Positions 9,544 through 21,207 of a DNA stretch of 64,000 nt are shown piece by piece; position 1 is the stretch's first letter; every line of letters starts with the position of its first letter. A model generated the notes under the pieces. That model did not search any database, was not told where the DNA came from, and saw nothing but the letters and a program-made list of their open reading frames with translations. The translations under genes and the position numbers were made by a program. Source of the stretch: Ischnura elegans (lineage: Eukaryota; Arthropoda; Insecta; Odonata; Coenagrionidae); contig NC_060254.1 in the NCBI RefSeq assembly GCF_921293095.1, forward strand, positions 54,730,069 through 54,794,068, written 5' to 3'.

Positions 9544-11295
9544 CTATCATAAATTAAGAGAAATGTTACCAATGATCTTTATTATGGCCGTGGCCTCGCA
9601 TGCCCAAGGGAAGCGTTTGTTGCACTCGGGCATGTTTATGCCGTTACTAGTCAAGGTCAAACTGGAGAGGAAAGGAATGTTAGAAGTTGAGGCAGTGGGG
9701 GAAAGTAGAGATTGCATGAGTCGTAGCCAGGCACTCGCCTGTGAAGACAATTTGCCGTAAGTCCTGGTTTCCTCTAACAGCTGCTGCGCAATGGTGTGAT
9801 TGCACCCCCATTGCCTTCACGGGATTTCTGTGTTCCTGTTTTCCAAGCATCGCGGGGGGCAATCGCTCTCATTGATCACAGAACCACGTCTCAAAGTAGT
9901 TGCATCCCGATCAACTTATGCGAGACGTGACTATGCAGCGTGGTGCCTGACAGCGTAGTTTCCGACATCGCGCAAAGGTTTTGAAGCAATCGTGCAAATC
10001 ACTTTTCTGAACCCATGATTTCGCAGCCACGGGTGTGTGGTTTCCAGAAACTTGGTGTTACATGCAGCTGTAGGAATAAGATTATAATCATATTGTCGTG
10101 GCTAAAACGGTTGCGGTCAAGAAAAGAAAGCCTTTAATGATTCCAGAAATCAATGTAAAATGACAGAGAATGTGCCTCAATAATATTAGTTTGAATAATG
10201 TGTGTAAATTATGAAAATTTGAAGAAATTAAAGTCAAAGTTTGGTTTATTCATGCCACCTCTCCCGAATAATCGGGAGAATGCTGTATTTGTTATATCAA
10301 TTTTTTCATAGTTTTAGTATCCTCTTTAATATAATTACAGTAAAACCTCACCTTAACGAACTCCCGCTAAACGAAGAACTCCGTTCAACGAACAAATGCT
10401 ATTGGTCCGGCCAATTGCCTATGTAAACACATTAGTGAAAAACCCCGATGAACGAACTCCTCTTTTACGAAAACTCCCGATCAACGAAATGAAATTTCAG
10501 CGCGATCGAGTGAAATTCACCTCCCAATAACCAATTTTTCCGGTTAAATTTTTATTTTCATATGAATAATTTAATATTCGTAGCGTTGGAGGGCAAATCA
10601 GAGACTTCCACTGAATAAGCCAATCAGAATCGTCATTATTAACCGTAACCATAGCCTTCCGTCGTGTGTTTCCGCCGACCCCAACTCGCGGCTCGCGGCG
10701 AATTGCGAAAAATGTTAATGCTGACTTTCGTAAATAACTCAATGTCCCAATATTTACACGCTCAAAGATATGATATCCAGAGCTATGTACTTCGATCGCA
10801 TTCTTTTGACGGTTGTTTAAGATACTTTACAGAATTACAACGCGTAAATTCCGAGAAGCATTTTTTTTCACTGGCCGCCATCTTGGATAACTTTAAAATT
10901 TAACTAAATTACGGAAGATACAATGTGCGCGCTAGAAGATGAAAGCCAAAATTTGCATCTCTTAATTATCTTTAATATATGACTCAGTAGTTACTCTTGT
11001 TTCATTCACATTGTTTATTTCAACATCATCTAAAAAATAGGAGAAACTTTTGCATTTGCCGCAATCTTGGATAAAAATATTCGCACTTAAGACACGAAAG
11101 CCAACATTTCCCATTGATCTAGACGTTACTTGAATTGAGTGCTTTATACTAAAGTTCAGTCTCTGTCTGTCGGCGATTGTAGCGATGTCCTAACGTGATG
11201 TGAAGCGGTGTTGATTTTCTCCTGAGAAAAAGGTTTGCGACGGCCGTCAATTGTTGCATGAAGAAGACGACACATGCCATGTTTAGACTGGGCCA

Positions 11296-11986
11296 ATGGT
11301 GATGCCTCACCCCTGTGGTAGCAGCAAAAATCCATGGGTGACAGCGGGATTAATTCAGCGGTGGTTGGCGGGAGTTGATGCACTCATGGGGAAAGTAGAT
11401 TTCTTCCTCGATCGCTGCACGGGCCCAAACATAGGACTAACAATAAAAAATGTGCGTGTTATTTTCTTCCCCCCAACTGCAATAGCTAAGTTGCGACCTC
11501 TCGACCGAGGGGTCATTTCTGCGGCAAAGCGGCATTACCGTCGGATTTTAGTGGAGTTTTTGGTTTGTCGAATGGATGTAAGGGATCGGCGAAATTGAAG
11601 AGGACCATTTTGCAGGTAATGCAAGGGCTTTGCAAAGCTTGGAAGCGTGTCGCACCTGTCACCATATTTAGTTATTTTGCAAAAACCGGGTTTGCAGTCA
11701 ACAGCATCATTATCGTGACTTATTTTACTTCAAGAACTCCTGCATGAGGCCTTCCAAGCTGTTTTCTTATCGGGAGTTGTCAATCCGGTTTGCAGTCAAC
11801 TGCGACCACGCGATGGAGAGTGATGACGAAAGCCGTGAATCCTGGCAGGGTCTCTCAAAAGTCATGAATATTGAAGAGTCGTTTGATGAGTTCACTAGAA
11901 TAGACTCAAATTTCGTAATCCGCGAAGCCAGCGAACTGAGGGTTGCAGAATATAATTTCTCGAAAACTCATTTTTCAAAATCGTGA
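11296..11986 (+). pseudogene. Tigger transposase, C-terminal half remnant
   Basis: Two overlapping frames together resemble the C-terminal half of Tigger transposases. The WVTAGLIQRWL segment matches the catalytic-core helix. VDFFLDRC occupies the position of the usual LLLVDNC aspartate motif. VIFFPPTA and LRPLDRGVI match the conserved FLPPNTTS and IQPLDQGVI. LCKAWKRVAPVTIFSYFAKTGF matches the helical tail, and EESFDEFTRIDSN resembles the acidic end. Frameshifts separate the pieces and the N-terminal DNA-binding part is not convincingly present. It is non-functional. Confidence 0.75.
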
Positions 11987-12070
11987 CGTATTTTACTTCG
12001 AGAACTCCTGCATAGGGCCTTTCAAGATGTTTTCTTATCGGCAGTTGTCTATCCGGAATGCGATGGAAAT
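11700..12070 (+). repeat. Internal direct duplication within Tigger element
   Basis: A segment of about 60-70 bp (ATCGTGACTTATTTTACTTC... CTGTTTTCTTATCGG..., from about 11713) recurs from about 11980 with several changes. The two copies are roughly 265 bp apart. It looks like a local tandem duplication after loss of function. Confidence 0.55.
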
Positions 12071-13324
12071 GATGCTAGTACAATGAATTATTTACGAAGC
12101 CTGCGACCGCAAATATTGCTATGGAGTATTCTGGATTCGACTACTATAAAGAAATGCTGCCACCCACTGAGCTTTAATGGGTCGACGAAAGTCGCACTCG
12201 CGCCGTTATGGTAGAGCGATCTTAATTTCATGATGAAGCTATAATTGGCGCCGTTACTTTAACTTTATATTAGCAATGGTCAAATCTATCGAATTCTTAA
12301 TTTTTCAGTGTAAACTTCGCGAATACATGTACTCTATTTCAAATATTGAGAATAAAGGGATGGCCTCGCACTCACCGCTACGTTGCATACATTTTTGAAA
12401 ACCGATGAAAAAGCACGCGAAGTGATTGAATAATACGAACTGAGGCTTCCTAAATGTGGTCTATTGCCCGCGATTTGCATTGCAGCTGAAGAAATAAGCA
12501 CTGTTTTGAAGTATGCGAAGGTAGAATGAAGATAACGCATGCAGACTTGCTTCAATTTCCGAGCCCCTAGAATGATGCAACGTGCGCATCACCTCCGGGG
12601 AACGAACTCCCGATCAACGAAACGGCAAAATTTCGGTCCCTTGAGTTTCGTTTAAGAGAGGTTTTACTGTATCATGAACTGAATTCTGGTGTTAAAGTAT
12701 GTTATGTATTTTTTAAATCCTTTCTTTGAGACAGAATTTTCAGAAATGAATTTGCAACTTGGGTTTTTTGCGATGTTGTCAGCGCAGCACTTTGTGGGAA
12801 AGTTTGGTTTTTACTCTTAGAACCTATTAATGGGTTATGTGAGTGAAAACCAAGCTGCATAAGCATTGTAAATAATAGTAAAAAATTTTTAAAGCAAAGA
12901 CCCAAAAAGAATTCCAACAAATGTGCACGTCTTTGTTTCCAACTTTTTTCTCTCATAACTTTTGTATCTCATCATAGTAATGAAAGCTGACTTCTACCAA
13001 TTGATACAAAATAAGGCTTGGGCTTTTGCTCTGTATTAATTCTGGAGCTTGTCATTGTAGAGCAAACATTAACTGGTGCATTAACATTGATTTAATATTG
13101 AAGAAGTAGTTATAGTATGCCATGTGAAGATCATTTTCTTGGAAATTTTAAAATGTCTCAAAAACAGCTCTTCTAATTGTATGTCACCAGCGTAAAACTA
13201 TGGTATCAATTAAATATGATGTTGTAATTATTGTAATGTAAAATTTTTCAGTGTGCTATGGCCCCGTTTAATTTTTAGCTGGTCACATCATCTACATCTG
13301 TGTTTTTTGTCTTCTTTTGTGCAG

Positions 13325-13506
13325 TCAAATCTGCTGCCGATCGTTCAAAGTTCTTTGCTGAACGCCTTCACAAAGCCATGGCAGGGTTTGGGACAAAGGA
13401 TAGAACCCTCATAAGAATCATCGTGACAAGATCTGAGGTTGACTTGGGTGATATCAAAGCTGAATTTCATCGAGCTTATGGAAAAACTCTGGAGGATTTC
13501 ATCTCT
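13325..13506 (+). CDS. Annexin exon, repeat 4
   Basis: Exon of 182 nt with acceptor AG at 13323-13324 and donor GT at 13507-13508. It joins the previous exon in phase and encodes most of annexin repeat 4: the [17 protein letters not shown] calcium-loop segment, [13 protein letters not shown] with the conserved RSE/VDL acidic ligand, [18 protein letters not shown]. The GxGT loop and downstream acidic residue needed for a type II calcium site are present. It ends exactly on a codon boundary. Confidence 0.93.
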
Positions 13507-13688
13507 GTAAGTTGAATGTTATTCTTCTGAGCATGAGTGGACATTTACCCTATGGTGGGTATGTCTGTCGCAGATTGCCACTTATTTTTGGAGTTCTCTG
13601 TTTTATGGCATTTCTTTTTTAGTGCCTCTGTACTTTCACCTTCATTTTGAATAAAAGACGTATTGCTCATAGTTTTATTCTTTTCCAG

Positions 13689-13739
13689 GGAGATACATCT
13701 GGGGACTATAAAAAGATGCTCCTGGCTATGGTTCAGTAG
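13689..13739 (+). CDS. Annexin terminal exon, C-terminus
   Basis: The acceptor AG follows a TTCTTTTCC tract. The exon encodes GDTSGDYKKMLLAMVQ and ends at TAG (13737-13739). GDTSGDYKK(x)LL is the canonical annexin C-terminal segment, so this is the true end of the protein. The total C-terminal half visible is about 160 residues, the length of two annexin repeats. Confidence 0.93.
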   Translation, partial: GDTSGDYKKMLLAMVQ

Positions 13740-16700
13740 TTAGCAGTCTTGGTGAAATAGTTTTGAAGGCTTCAGGTCCTATCATCACCTCATGTAATCA
13801 TTTGAAAGTGGAGGCAAGATAAGATGTAGAAATTTCTCCTCTTTATGGCTGCATGGTATTTTTATTGTGTGGTGAATTAGCTTATGGCTTTGGTAGGAAA
13901 AAAGTTAAATAACTGTAAGATTTATTGAAAAAAAAGGATTTTCTAATGTAATCCGAGACATTTGTAAGGGAACAAAAATCCTAAGTATAATTGCAACTGC
14001 TTGATAGAGGAGGCTGATAAATTTATACATTGTAATTTCCACTTTCCTATACATCTTATTGAATATTAAATGTAAATTATAGTGTTTATTATACATCATA
14101 ACAGTGAACAGATATTGATTTTATTTTGAAAATTTATGTAAAGTATAGTCATGAATAAGGTGCCTGATGTTATATTCTTGAAAGTGATACTGACCCCGTT
14201 TAATTGCGGTAGTATCTTTGTTATACGCAGTGTGGATGTAGTTTTTCATGTGAAAAGTTTAGTGCAATATTTTGTTGAATATTTGGAGTCTATAATTTCT
14301 AACATAATTGAATTCATATTCTTTTAATTAATGTTCCTAAAAACACCATAATCTTCATGTATTAATGCTTATGCTCTGTTTACATGGTCATTATGAAGCA
14401 TGAGCCAATTTGATGGTGTCTACCAGTAAAGTAAGAATTCATTAATGGTTCTTTGCTGTGTTAAATTTCATACACATATATGTATAAATTTTCATAAATT
14501 TACCTCAGGTTTTCACAAAATGTGTACCAATTTTAGAATTTAGATATGTGGCACAGTTGATGGTGAAGTGCTTAACGTGCCAACTTTTTGGATTCTATTT
14601 GGAACATAGTCCATAGATCTTTTATACTTAATCACTAATTGAAAAGAAAAGATATTTTTTACAATATTCATATTTCCGGACAGGTTGTTACTTATTGTTA
14701 AAAATGCGCATTATAAAAATGGCCTAGTAATGTGTTATGCAAACAAATATACTTATATTTTATATAAACTGTTGAAATAATACCACCCATTTGAAATTAG
14801 GCATTGCATTTTTCTTTTCATATTTTTCAAGTTTTAGTTTATGAAGGGAACTATCGTAGGTTATGCCTAGTCTTGCTTTGCTTTTACGTCACAGTAATAT
14901 CGGCAATCACTCTGTGACAAAAAAATACTCTTCCTTGGTCTTCTTACTTAACTATTATGTAGTTAGAACACTCAATATTCTTTGGTATTTCTTGTTGCTG
15001 TATTTTAGCATTAGTTTAAAGTTCAACGTCACAAATCTTCTCGCATATATACTTAGCTTTTTCAATGAACATCACATTCTCTGTTGATCTGTTGTCTAAA
15101 ATTGTGATTATGTACAACATATTTTTGTATCCAGCTTTATTCACTACATTCAGTATTTTTATAATGTATCTCATTTTCATGAAATTTTTCTATTTAAAAT
15201 GTGAAAAAATAGAAGGATTTAAAACTGGTGTGGGGGTTATGGTTCACAAAATTAATACACTGTAAACATAAATTCATATTTTTTCTTTGAATTCTCATTC
15301 ATGAGTAGTTCGAATAATATGGCATTTAATATGTGAGGCTTGTGATTTGCCTGATGCTATTAATGAAAAGATCTTTAATGACAACTCGTATTTGTGAATG
15401 CTTCAGAAAATTTAAGAAAGCTTGGTTTTGCACAGATGGCTGTGTATTAAGTGACCGGCTGTTCTCAATGTCATCATTACAATTGCCAAATTATATTATA
15501 GAAAGCCACGTTTGGCTGTAAAAGTGTGCTTTTGTCTGATGGTAATGTTCGGAATGATAAGAATATATGTAATGTTATTATGCTTTTTTCTGATGTATTT
15601 TGATATACACTGTAATTGAAAATCCACTTGTTCAGTATTCAAACTAATGGTTGGTTTTTATGTGGTGGAATTTTAATGCTAATTTTTGACCCGTACTTAC
15701 AAACTTGTAAAGGAGAACAATTAGTTTAAGGCTCTTCAGTAGATAAAATAAAACACTTTTTTGCCCCACCATCATATGCAAGTACCTAATTTGTTTTGAA
15801 ATTAGCACTTAAATTATGTAGCGGTTTGTTTCATTTAAATTGTTTTAAATGCAAGAGATTTTTATATGATTGTTATCTTTGAGAGTTCAAATTCTTTGGT
15901 AGTTGTTAATTTACGAACTTGGATTGCAGAAAAGTTGTAATTTAATCATGTTGCTAGTTTGTGGTGCAGTTTGTGTACTAATATTTTTATATAACTTGAA
16001 CTGAATTTTGAACATTTTGAACTGAAATTTATTTACTTACTAACCTCGAATTTTCTTTCTATGCACTTACTTGTCTAATCATAGTCTTATACCATGTGGG
16101 CTATTATAAATATTTTTTCCTGTAGTTGCTTTCTTGCAGTTGGTGCATTTCTTATTGGTAAATCAAAGAGAGAAGGGTTTGAAATGGGTAATGGGAGTAT
16201 TTTGATGCATTTTGTTATATTTCATCTTTCAATTTAGCTTTGAATGTGCGGGGTGCTTTTTTGAGAATCTGGAGGGGTGTGCTTGAACTGTTTGATTTTT
16301 TAAATCTATTAAGTTACTATGACTCTCGGTAATTAAGTAATGAGAGTTAGGAATTCTTTCCCTTGAATCAATCTTGAGAGATTCAAACATGCTTCCCATG
16401 GGTGGGTTTCATCTGGGCACCCTCTTCATATATAACATATTGTTCCTATTGATCTTCCTAATGTATTGAGAGCTTCCTCACTGAGATCCAAGTGATCATG
16501 TAAAACTGTAGGGAAAACTTGTATGGGATTCTACCTCGACTCTAAATTTAAGAATTGTTTTTGGTAAGAGTCGGCCATCATTCACAACAAATTTTTAGTT
16601 GATGGAAAAATGTTCATGTTCATGGTCTTTGTACTTATTTGTATCTATGTTGATGTAGCATATGTACTCCATGTAATTGTTATCTTGAAATGTTTTCCTG

Positions 16701-16800
16701 ATAATTTTGTTTTAGATTGTGATCTTTTGAATGGATGTCACTGAGCGACCTGATTTGGGTCCTTTTGCTATGCCTCAGAATGTATATGGAATAAATGCAT
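13740..16800 (+). other. Probable annexin 3' UTR and downstream AT-rich DNA
   Basis: About 3 kb of AT-rich sequence with no convincing coding region and no recognisable transposable element. Polyadenylation-type AATAAA signals occur at about 15747-15752 and 16790-16795. The real cleavage site cannot be decided from sequence alone. Short frames here have no protein-like composition. Confidence 0.5.
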
Positions 16801-17363
16801 TTATTTTATCGGAAAGAACAAATCCTGTTAGTTCAAATTATTGGTCTTAGTTGTTTTATATACATCTTGTTCAATGAAAATATGAGTTCTCTCAAATGGT
16901 ACAGGATGGATGTGGATGCTATGGAGGAAGTGGGTGGCTGTGGTAGTGACAGATGTTACGTTTTAAGACCTTTTTCAATGCTTATACTACATTTTTGTAT
17001 GCATTTCATTTTTTCTGAGGAATTTAGACGAGTGAGACTCAATTTTCAGTTTATTTGACATAAACTAGGGGTAATCTCGTGTCACCAGACGTCCGGCTTA
17101 ATCCAGATATGTCTTCCTATTTAGATGTTCATCTGGTGTTTTTTAATATTGGAATATGTCCTTCTTGGTCATCATGATCATTTACGTAGATAATCTGTTG
17201 ATAGTCATTCTGAACTTCTCAAAATTTCTGAATTTCAGCATTCCAGAGCACAATGCAAATATAGATGGTGTATTTTCTCTCATTTCATCTCAGCAGGGAT
17301 GGCAAGTGAAACTAAATGAAAATCATTCGTTTCGGCCTGAAGGGAAGTAAATATGAGGCCTAG

Positions 17364-17538
17364 TTGAATGAAATAAAATAACTATGTTTTATTCCACACT
17401 TTATTTTAAATTGTACGACCGGTTTCAATTACGGTTACGGTCGTACGATTTAAAATAAAGTGTGGAATAAAACATATTTATTTTATTTCATTCAACATGA
17501 AGCAATTCCACAAAGTAACGCCTGAGACCGTGTCTTAT
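17364..17538 (-). mobile_element. 175-bp hairpin insertion with 13-bp target duplication
   Basis: The direct repeat ATATGAGGCCTAG at 17351-17363 and 17539-17551 brackets the insertion. Inside, two arms of about 58 bp (17364-17422 and 17437-17496) form an inverted repeat. GAAACCGGTCGTAC, the 3' half of a hammerhead core, lies near the apex on the minus strand. The right arm is followed by ATGAAGCAATTCCACAAAG, readable as MKQFHKVTPETVSY, which resembles the segment after the hammerhead at 22.9 kb. The opposite arm of the host element has an uninterrupted equivalent of the site, so the boundaries are firm. Target-primed insertion of a Penelope-like fragment is the best explanation. Confidence 0.75.
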
Positions 17539-18658
17539 ATGAGGCCTAGGTTTAGCTTGTTTGTGCGCGAAATTTAAATAACCAAGAAGTTTAGTTTCGA
17601 CCCGGGACGAAACTTTACTTCTGGGAACGAAACAGAATTGATCGAAACTGCGCTGCTCACAGTTAAGTTTGGATCCCAGAAGTTGAGTGGAGGAGGATAA
17701 GAGGGAATAATTTCGACCCATTGCGCTTAAAATCGTGTAGGGAGGTTAAAACGTGGAGCTTAAAAATTGAATGGACTGTTTGCGTTCACCATTCTCCAGT
17801 TAGTGGTGAAAATATGAGTGCCCCTTACATCTAATGGCGGTGGGCCGAACCTCTACTTCATTCAACCGTTCTTTGTACTCGTTGTGTGGGTCGAAACTAA
17901 ACTGTTTGAAACTAAACCTGTGTTTCGTTTCGTCTCAAAGTTTTAGTTTAGTTTTGACCCAAAGTAGTTTCGACTCATATTTCGTTTCGACCCTGAGTTT
18001 AGCTCCCAGAATTTAAATCTATTTAGTTTCGTTTCTACATTTCACTCCTGGGAATGAAACTATTGAGGACTTATGAGAGAGAGAAATAAAGCATTGCCTC
18101 AGTTAAGGGACTCATAATGGTCAATTACAGTTTCAAATAATGTTCTTGTACGGAATTTTATAGTTTTCTGTTGAAAACTCCAAAGTTGCTCGAGAAAATT
18201 AGATCCACACAAAAATGTATTGAAGCATAGTTTTAATAAATTTTTATTGTTCGGAAGTATGAAATTGTCGCAATTTTTCAAGTGTCCTGCTCTTTCCCCT
18301 TTTTCTCTGGGTGCTGTCCTCTTTTGGCATCTGGTCACCCTATGTCAACCTGTATCTTCTTTACAAATATTGGTCCCTATACTCAATCCTCTGTTTTCAT
18401 AAAAAAATTGAAATGTTCTTCATGACTTGAAAAATTAATTGCTTGGGCATAGGATTATTACTTAGCACATCAGGTACAGATCTCATCAATTTATCTGTTT
18501 AGCACTCATTGCCTGTTATTGAGATACACATGATGACTTCTTGTGGCCATGGTCTTTGTCTTTCTTACTTATGAGACCATGTCATTGGGAGAAGCCCATT
18601 CTCTCTGGTATTTCTTGGTCTTCTCTTTTGATGAGTTCTAGATTTCTGTTTTCCCTTA

Positions 18659-18790
18659 AGTTCAATGGGCTATTGCATGAATACTCCATCAAGTTTTCCC
18701 TGTGGGTAGGGGAAAGTAGAATACTCCCACAGTATCCCTGCTTGTCGTACAAGGCGACTGAAAGGGTCAGGGTATAAAAACCGATGTGCT
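18659..18790 (+). repeat. SINE/LINE-tail-like conserved repeat
   Basis: Contains CCTGCTTGTCGTACAAGGCG followed by ACTGAAAGGGTCAG. This resembles a dispersed arthropod repeat with a CTGTCGTAAGAGGCGACTAAAAGG-like core known to me from many transcript 3' ends. It is preceded by a CCCTGTGGGTAGGGGAAAG stretch, also part of that pattern. Which element it belongs to is not certain. It interrupts the Tigger transposase debris. Confidence 0.35.
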
Positions 18791-18839
18791 AGCTTCAACT
18801 TCTGGTGGTTTTCAGTGCTAGTGTTGACACATTTAACAC

Positions 18840-19407
18840 TGGTCATTTAACACTGGAAGCAGTCTGTAGTAGAGAGCGGTTTCATCGCAGTTATACAATT
18901 GCTCTTCAGTGTACTCACCCTCATCAATCATCTTGCGTAAAGTCCCACAGAATTCTCTAGCTGCTTCACTGTCACTGGAACGAGATTCTCCTTGCATGTT
19001 AACTTACGCTATCCTGTGGCGAATTTTCCACCTCGATATAGCCAGCCAGCAGAAGCAACAAAATCATGAGCACCACCTATTTGTTTATTTAATTTAATTG
19101 CCTGTGCCTGTAAAAGTGGACCGGATAATGGAACACCTTCACTGCGCTTCTGAACAAACCACGTAAACAAACATTCATCCACATCACCAGCAGCACTCAA
19201 TCTGGCCTTTTTTCTATCAAGTCCTATTTCGTCATCCACTTGATCAACAAATGATCGTAATTTATCTTCTTCTTTCATCCAACCACGAATAGTTCCTTCA
19301 GGAACACCAAACTCCCTGAATAAACTTGATTTTGAATCACCGCGTTTCACTCTGTCGATTATGCCCAACTTTTCTTTAATTGTGTAAGTTTTCCTTTTGG
19401 CAGACAT
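18840..19407 (-). pseudogene. Tigger/jerky-like transposase, N-terminal part
   Basis: 132 residues start at the ATG complementary to 19405-19407, with a KRKTYTIKEKLGIIDRVKRG helix-turn-helix of the CENP-B/pogo type and the following CENPB-type domain (VDECLFTWFVQKRSEGVPLSG). After a frameshift in GWLYR, the next frame continues with REFCGTLRKMID and EQLYNCDETALYYRLL, the first catalytic Asp region (NCDET) of DDE transposases. Sequence to the left is unrelated. It encodes a nuclear DNA-binding transposase fragment and is inactive. Confidence 0.8.
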
Positions 19408-20152
19408 CGTTTTAACCCTAAAATCAATGAAAATTTTCGTAAAAAAGTAATTTTCATATTCATATTAAGCCTAAGACAAAGGTAAAACAGCTCATTCATC
19501 ATTAAATGCTCGAAGCATGTGGGCATTGAGTACCTACCTTGGTTTGAGCGCCGCGGTGCGAACGTACGAAAGAGAATTATCTCAATCTTCCTGAATCTCG
19601 AAAATTATTATAGCCGTGCAACACAATTTTCAGCTCGAGTTCACAAGACACAATGACCGATCAGGAATTCCCGACTTTTTTATGGCTACGAAACAATGCA
19701 TGGAATACGTCGCCAACGTGTAGATGAACTGCTGGAATCGAAACTTAACTACGAGCAGCGGAGTTTCGATGAATTAAGTTTCTTCCCGGGTCGGAACTAA
19801 ATTCCTTGTGATTTTAATTTCGTGCGCCAACAAAACTATACCTAAGCCTCGTATTTTCGTTTCGCTCCGAGTCGAAACGAAATATTTTCGTTTCGTTTCA
19901 ATCGCCATCCCTGGTTCTGTTGCACGGACGAGATGGACGCCGGCCTTCAGAAACGAGTGGTGGAGTAAAATATTCCTTAGGAAAATAAACACGGTAGGAA
20001 TCACGCCACCTTTTGTCGACACAAGTGATTGATAGAATGATGTAAGAAGGGGGCTGTTAATGGTACCACGTGAGTAATCGGGAGTCAAGCACAGGGACGA
20101 AGCTAGGAATTAAGCCTGGGAGGGGGTGGAGGGGTAGTTTAGGCGCAACTAA

Positions 20153-20554
20153 GGGCCGTATTCTTAGTCGACCCTGTAGGGCCAACCGACCCTGGATACG
20201 TCATCAGCCCCTACATAAACCGATGTCGCCCTAAATACGCCACATCAAGCCCTACATATGGCCGTTTTTGGAACTAAACGGGCCCTACTTGATATAGGGT
20301 AGCTGAACCAGTCCTACACCGTACAAAAACAATATGCTCCGTCATAAATTTTCGGTCGTCTTTTCTTAGTTTCATAGTTAGTTCCATTACACCACCAGAG
20401 TGGAAAATTGGCGCTGCGCCATCATCTACGTCATCTCAGAGAACTTGACGACGGAATTACCCCCCACCACTTATGTAGGGTCGACCGAGAAACGCATGTA
20501 GGGGCCTTTTGTTATGTAGGGACGGATATGTAGGGTCCACTAAGAATACGGCCC
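20153..20554. mobile_element. PIF/Harbinger-type MITE
   Basis: 402 bp with inverted ends GGGCCGTATTCTTAGT (left) and its complement on the right, flanked by TAA on both sides (20150-20152 and 20555-20557). A TWA target site and GGGCC termini fit Harbinger. The interior carries many CCCTACAT/ATGTAGGG repeats on both strands. No transposase. Confidence 0.82.
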
Positions 20555-20684
20555 TAATACTTTGATGGCTGGAGCGTATGGAATACCCGCTTGGGTAAGC
20601 GATAGGTGCGGGGCCCTCCCCCAGAAAAATTAAAAAAAAATGGTGAGTTTTACGGAACCCCCTCTCGCTGCGCCTCTGGTCAAG

Positions 20685-21004
20685 CAGGGCCGTATTTAGG
20701 ATGTGAGGGGCGCGGGGCCCATTTGGTTGGAGACCGGGAGGTCCCACTGGTTGCGTTCAGAGCTACATTAACAACACCAACGGAAAAAGTTAACAAGCAA
20801 TCAACAGCGTTAACCATTTATTGACGCCAATGTTGACGACTATATGTTAACCATAAAACAAACCAGCTTCACTTCGAATCTCCTCATAAATAATGTTTTT
20901 TTCTGTTTTTCCGATTTTCTCTGTTTTCCTCTGTATTGGCGGAAGGCTCATGCTTGGTGGGTGGCTCGGGGCCCAGGCCCCTTGACCCCATTGATCCGGC
21001 CCTG
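20685..21004. mobile_element. hAT-type MITE
   Basis: 320 bp, left end CAGGGCCGTATTTAGG, right end (minus strand) CAGGGCCGGATCAATGG. Flanking octamers TGGTCAAG and GAGTCAAA share five positions, a weak possible target duplication. GGGGCCC-rich subterminal sequence lies on both sides. Non-coding. Confidence 0.6.
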
Positions 21005-21207
21005 GAGTCAAAGGTCCGACTCTACGCTGGGAGCAGTTCGCCGTAAGCCGAATACCAAAACCACGAAAATTACAAAAGAGGATCATCAAGACTTCCTCGG
21101 AATGTGTTGTCACCTAAACCGCATTTCATTGGGTTTACAAAAGTCACCACTCGCGTCGCTGACGGACAAATTGATCTTAGTTTCACGGAAAGAGGAGGTG
21201 TAATAAG

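Larger units (their letters stand above)
10338..12669 (+). mobile_element. Tigger (pogo-type) DNA transposon, decayed
   Basis: The ends are inverted: CAGTAAAACCTC on the left and GAGGTTTTACTG on the right, both followed inward by ACGAA-rich sequence. The element is flanked by TA dinucleotides (10336-10337 and 12670-12671), the target duplication of Tc1/mariner-pogo elements. The 2.33-kb interior holds remnants of a + strand transposase. It lies in the annexin intron between the exons at 3546 and 13325, 0.8 kb right of the Gypsy element. Confidence 0.88.
17294..19913. mobile_element. DNA element with long terminal inverted repeats
   Basis: The left end starts CAGGGATGGC and the right end is GCCATCCCTG, a hAT-like terminus. 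The inverted match continues inward for about 200 bp per side once the nested 175-bp insertion is removed from the left arm. For example, GTGCGCGAAATT and TTCGACCCGGGACGAAACTT on the left match GGCGCACGAAATT and TTCCGACCCGGGAAGAAACTT on the minus strand of the right arm. The 8-bp flanks do not match, so a target duplication is not supported. The interior holds unrelated debris, including a Tigger transposase fragment. A degenerate non-autonomous element is likely. Confidence 0.6.
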
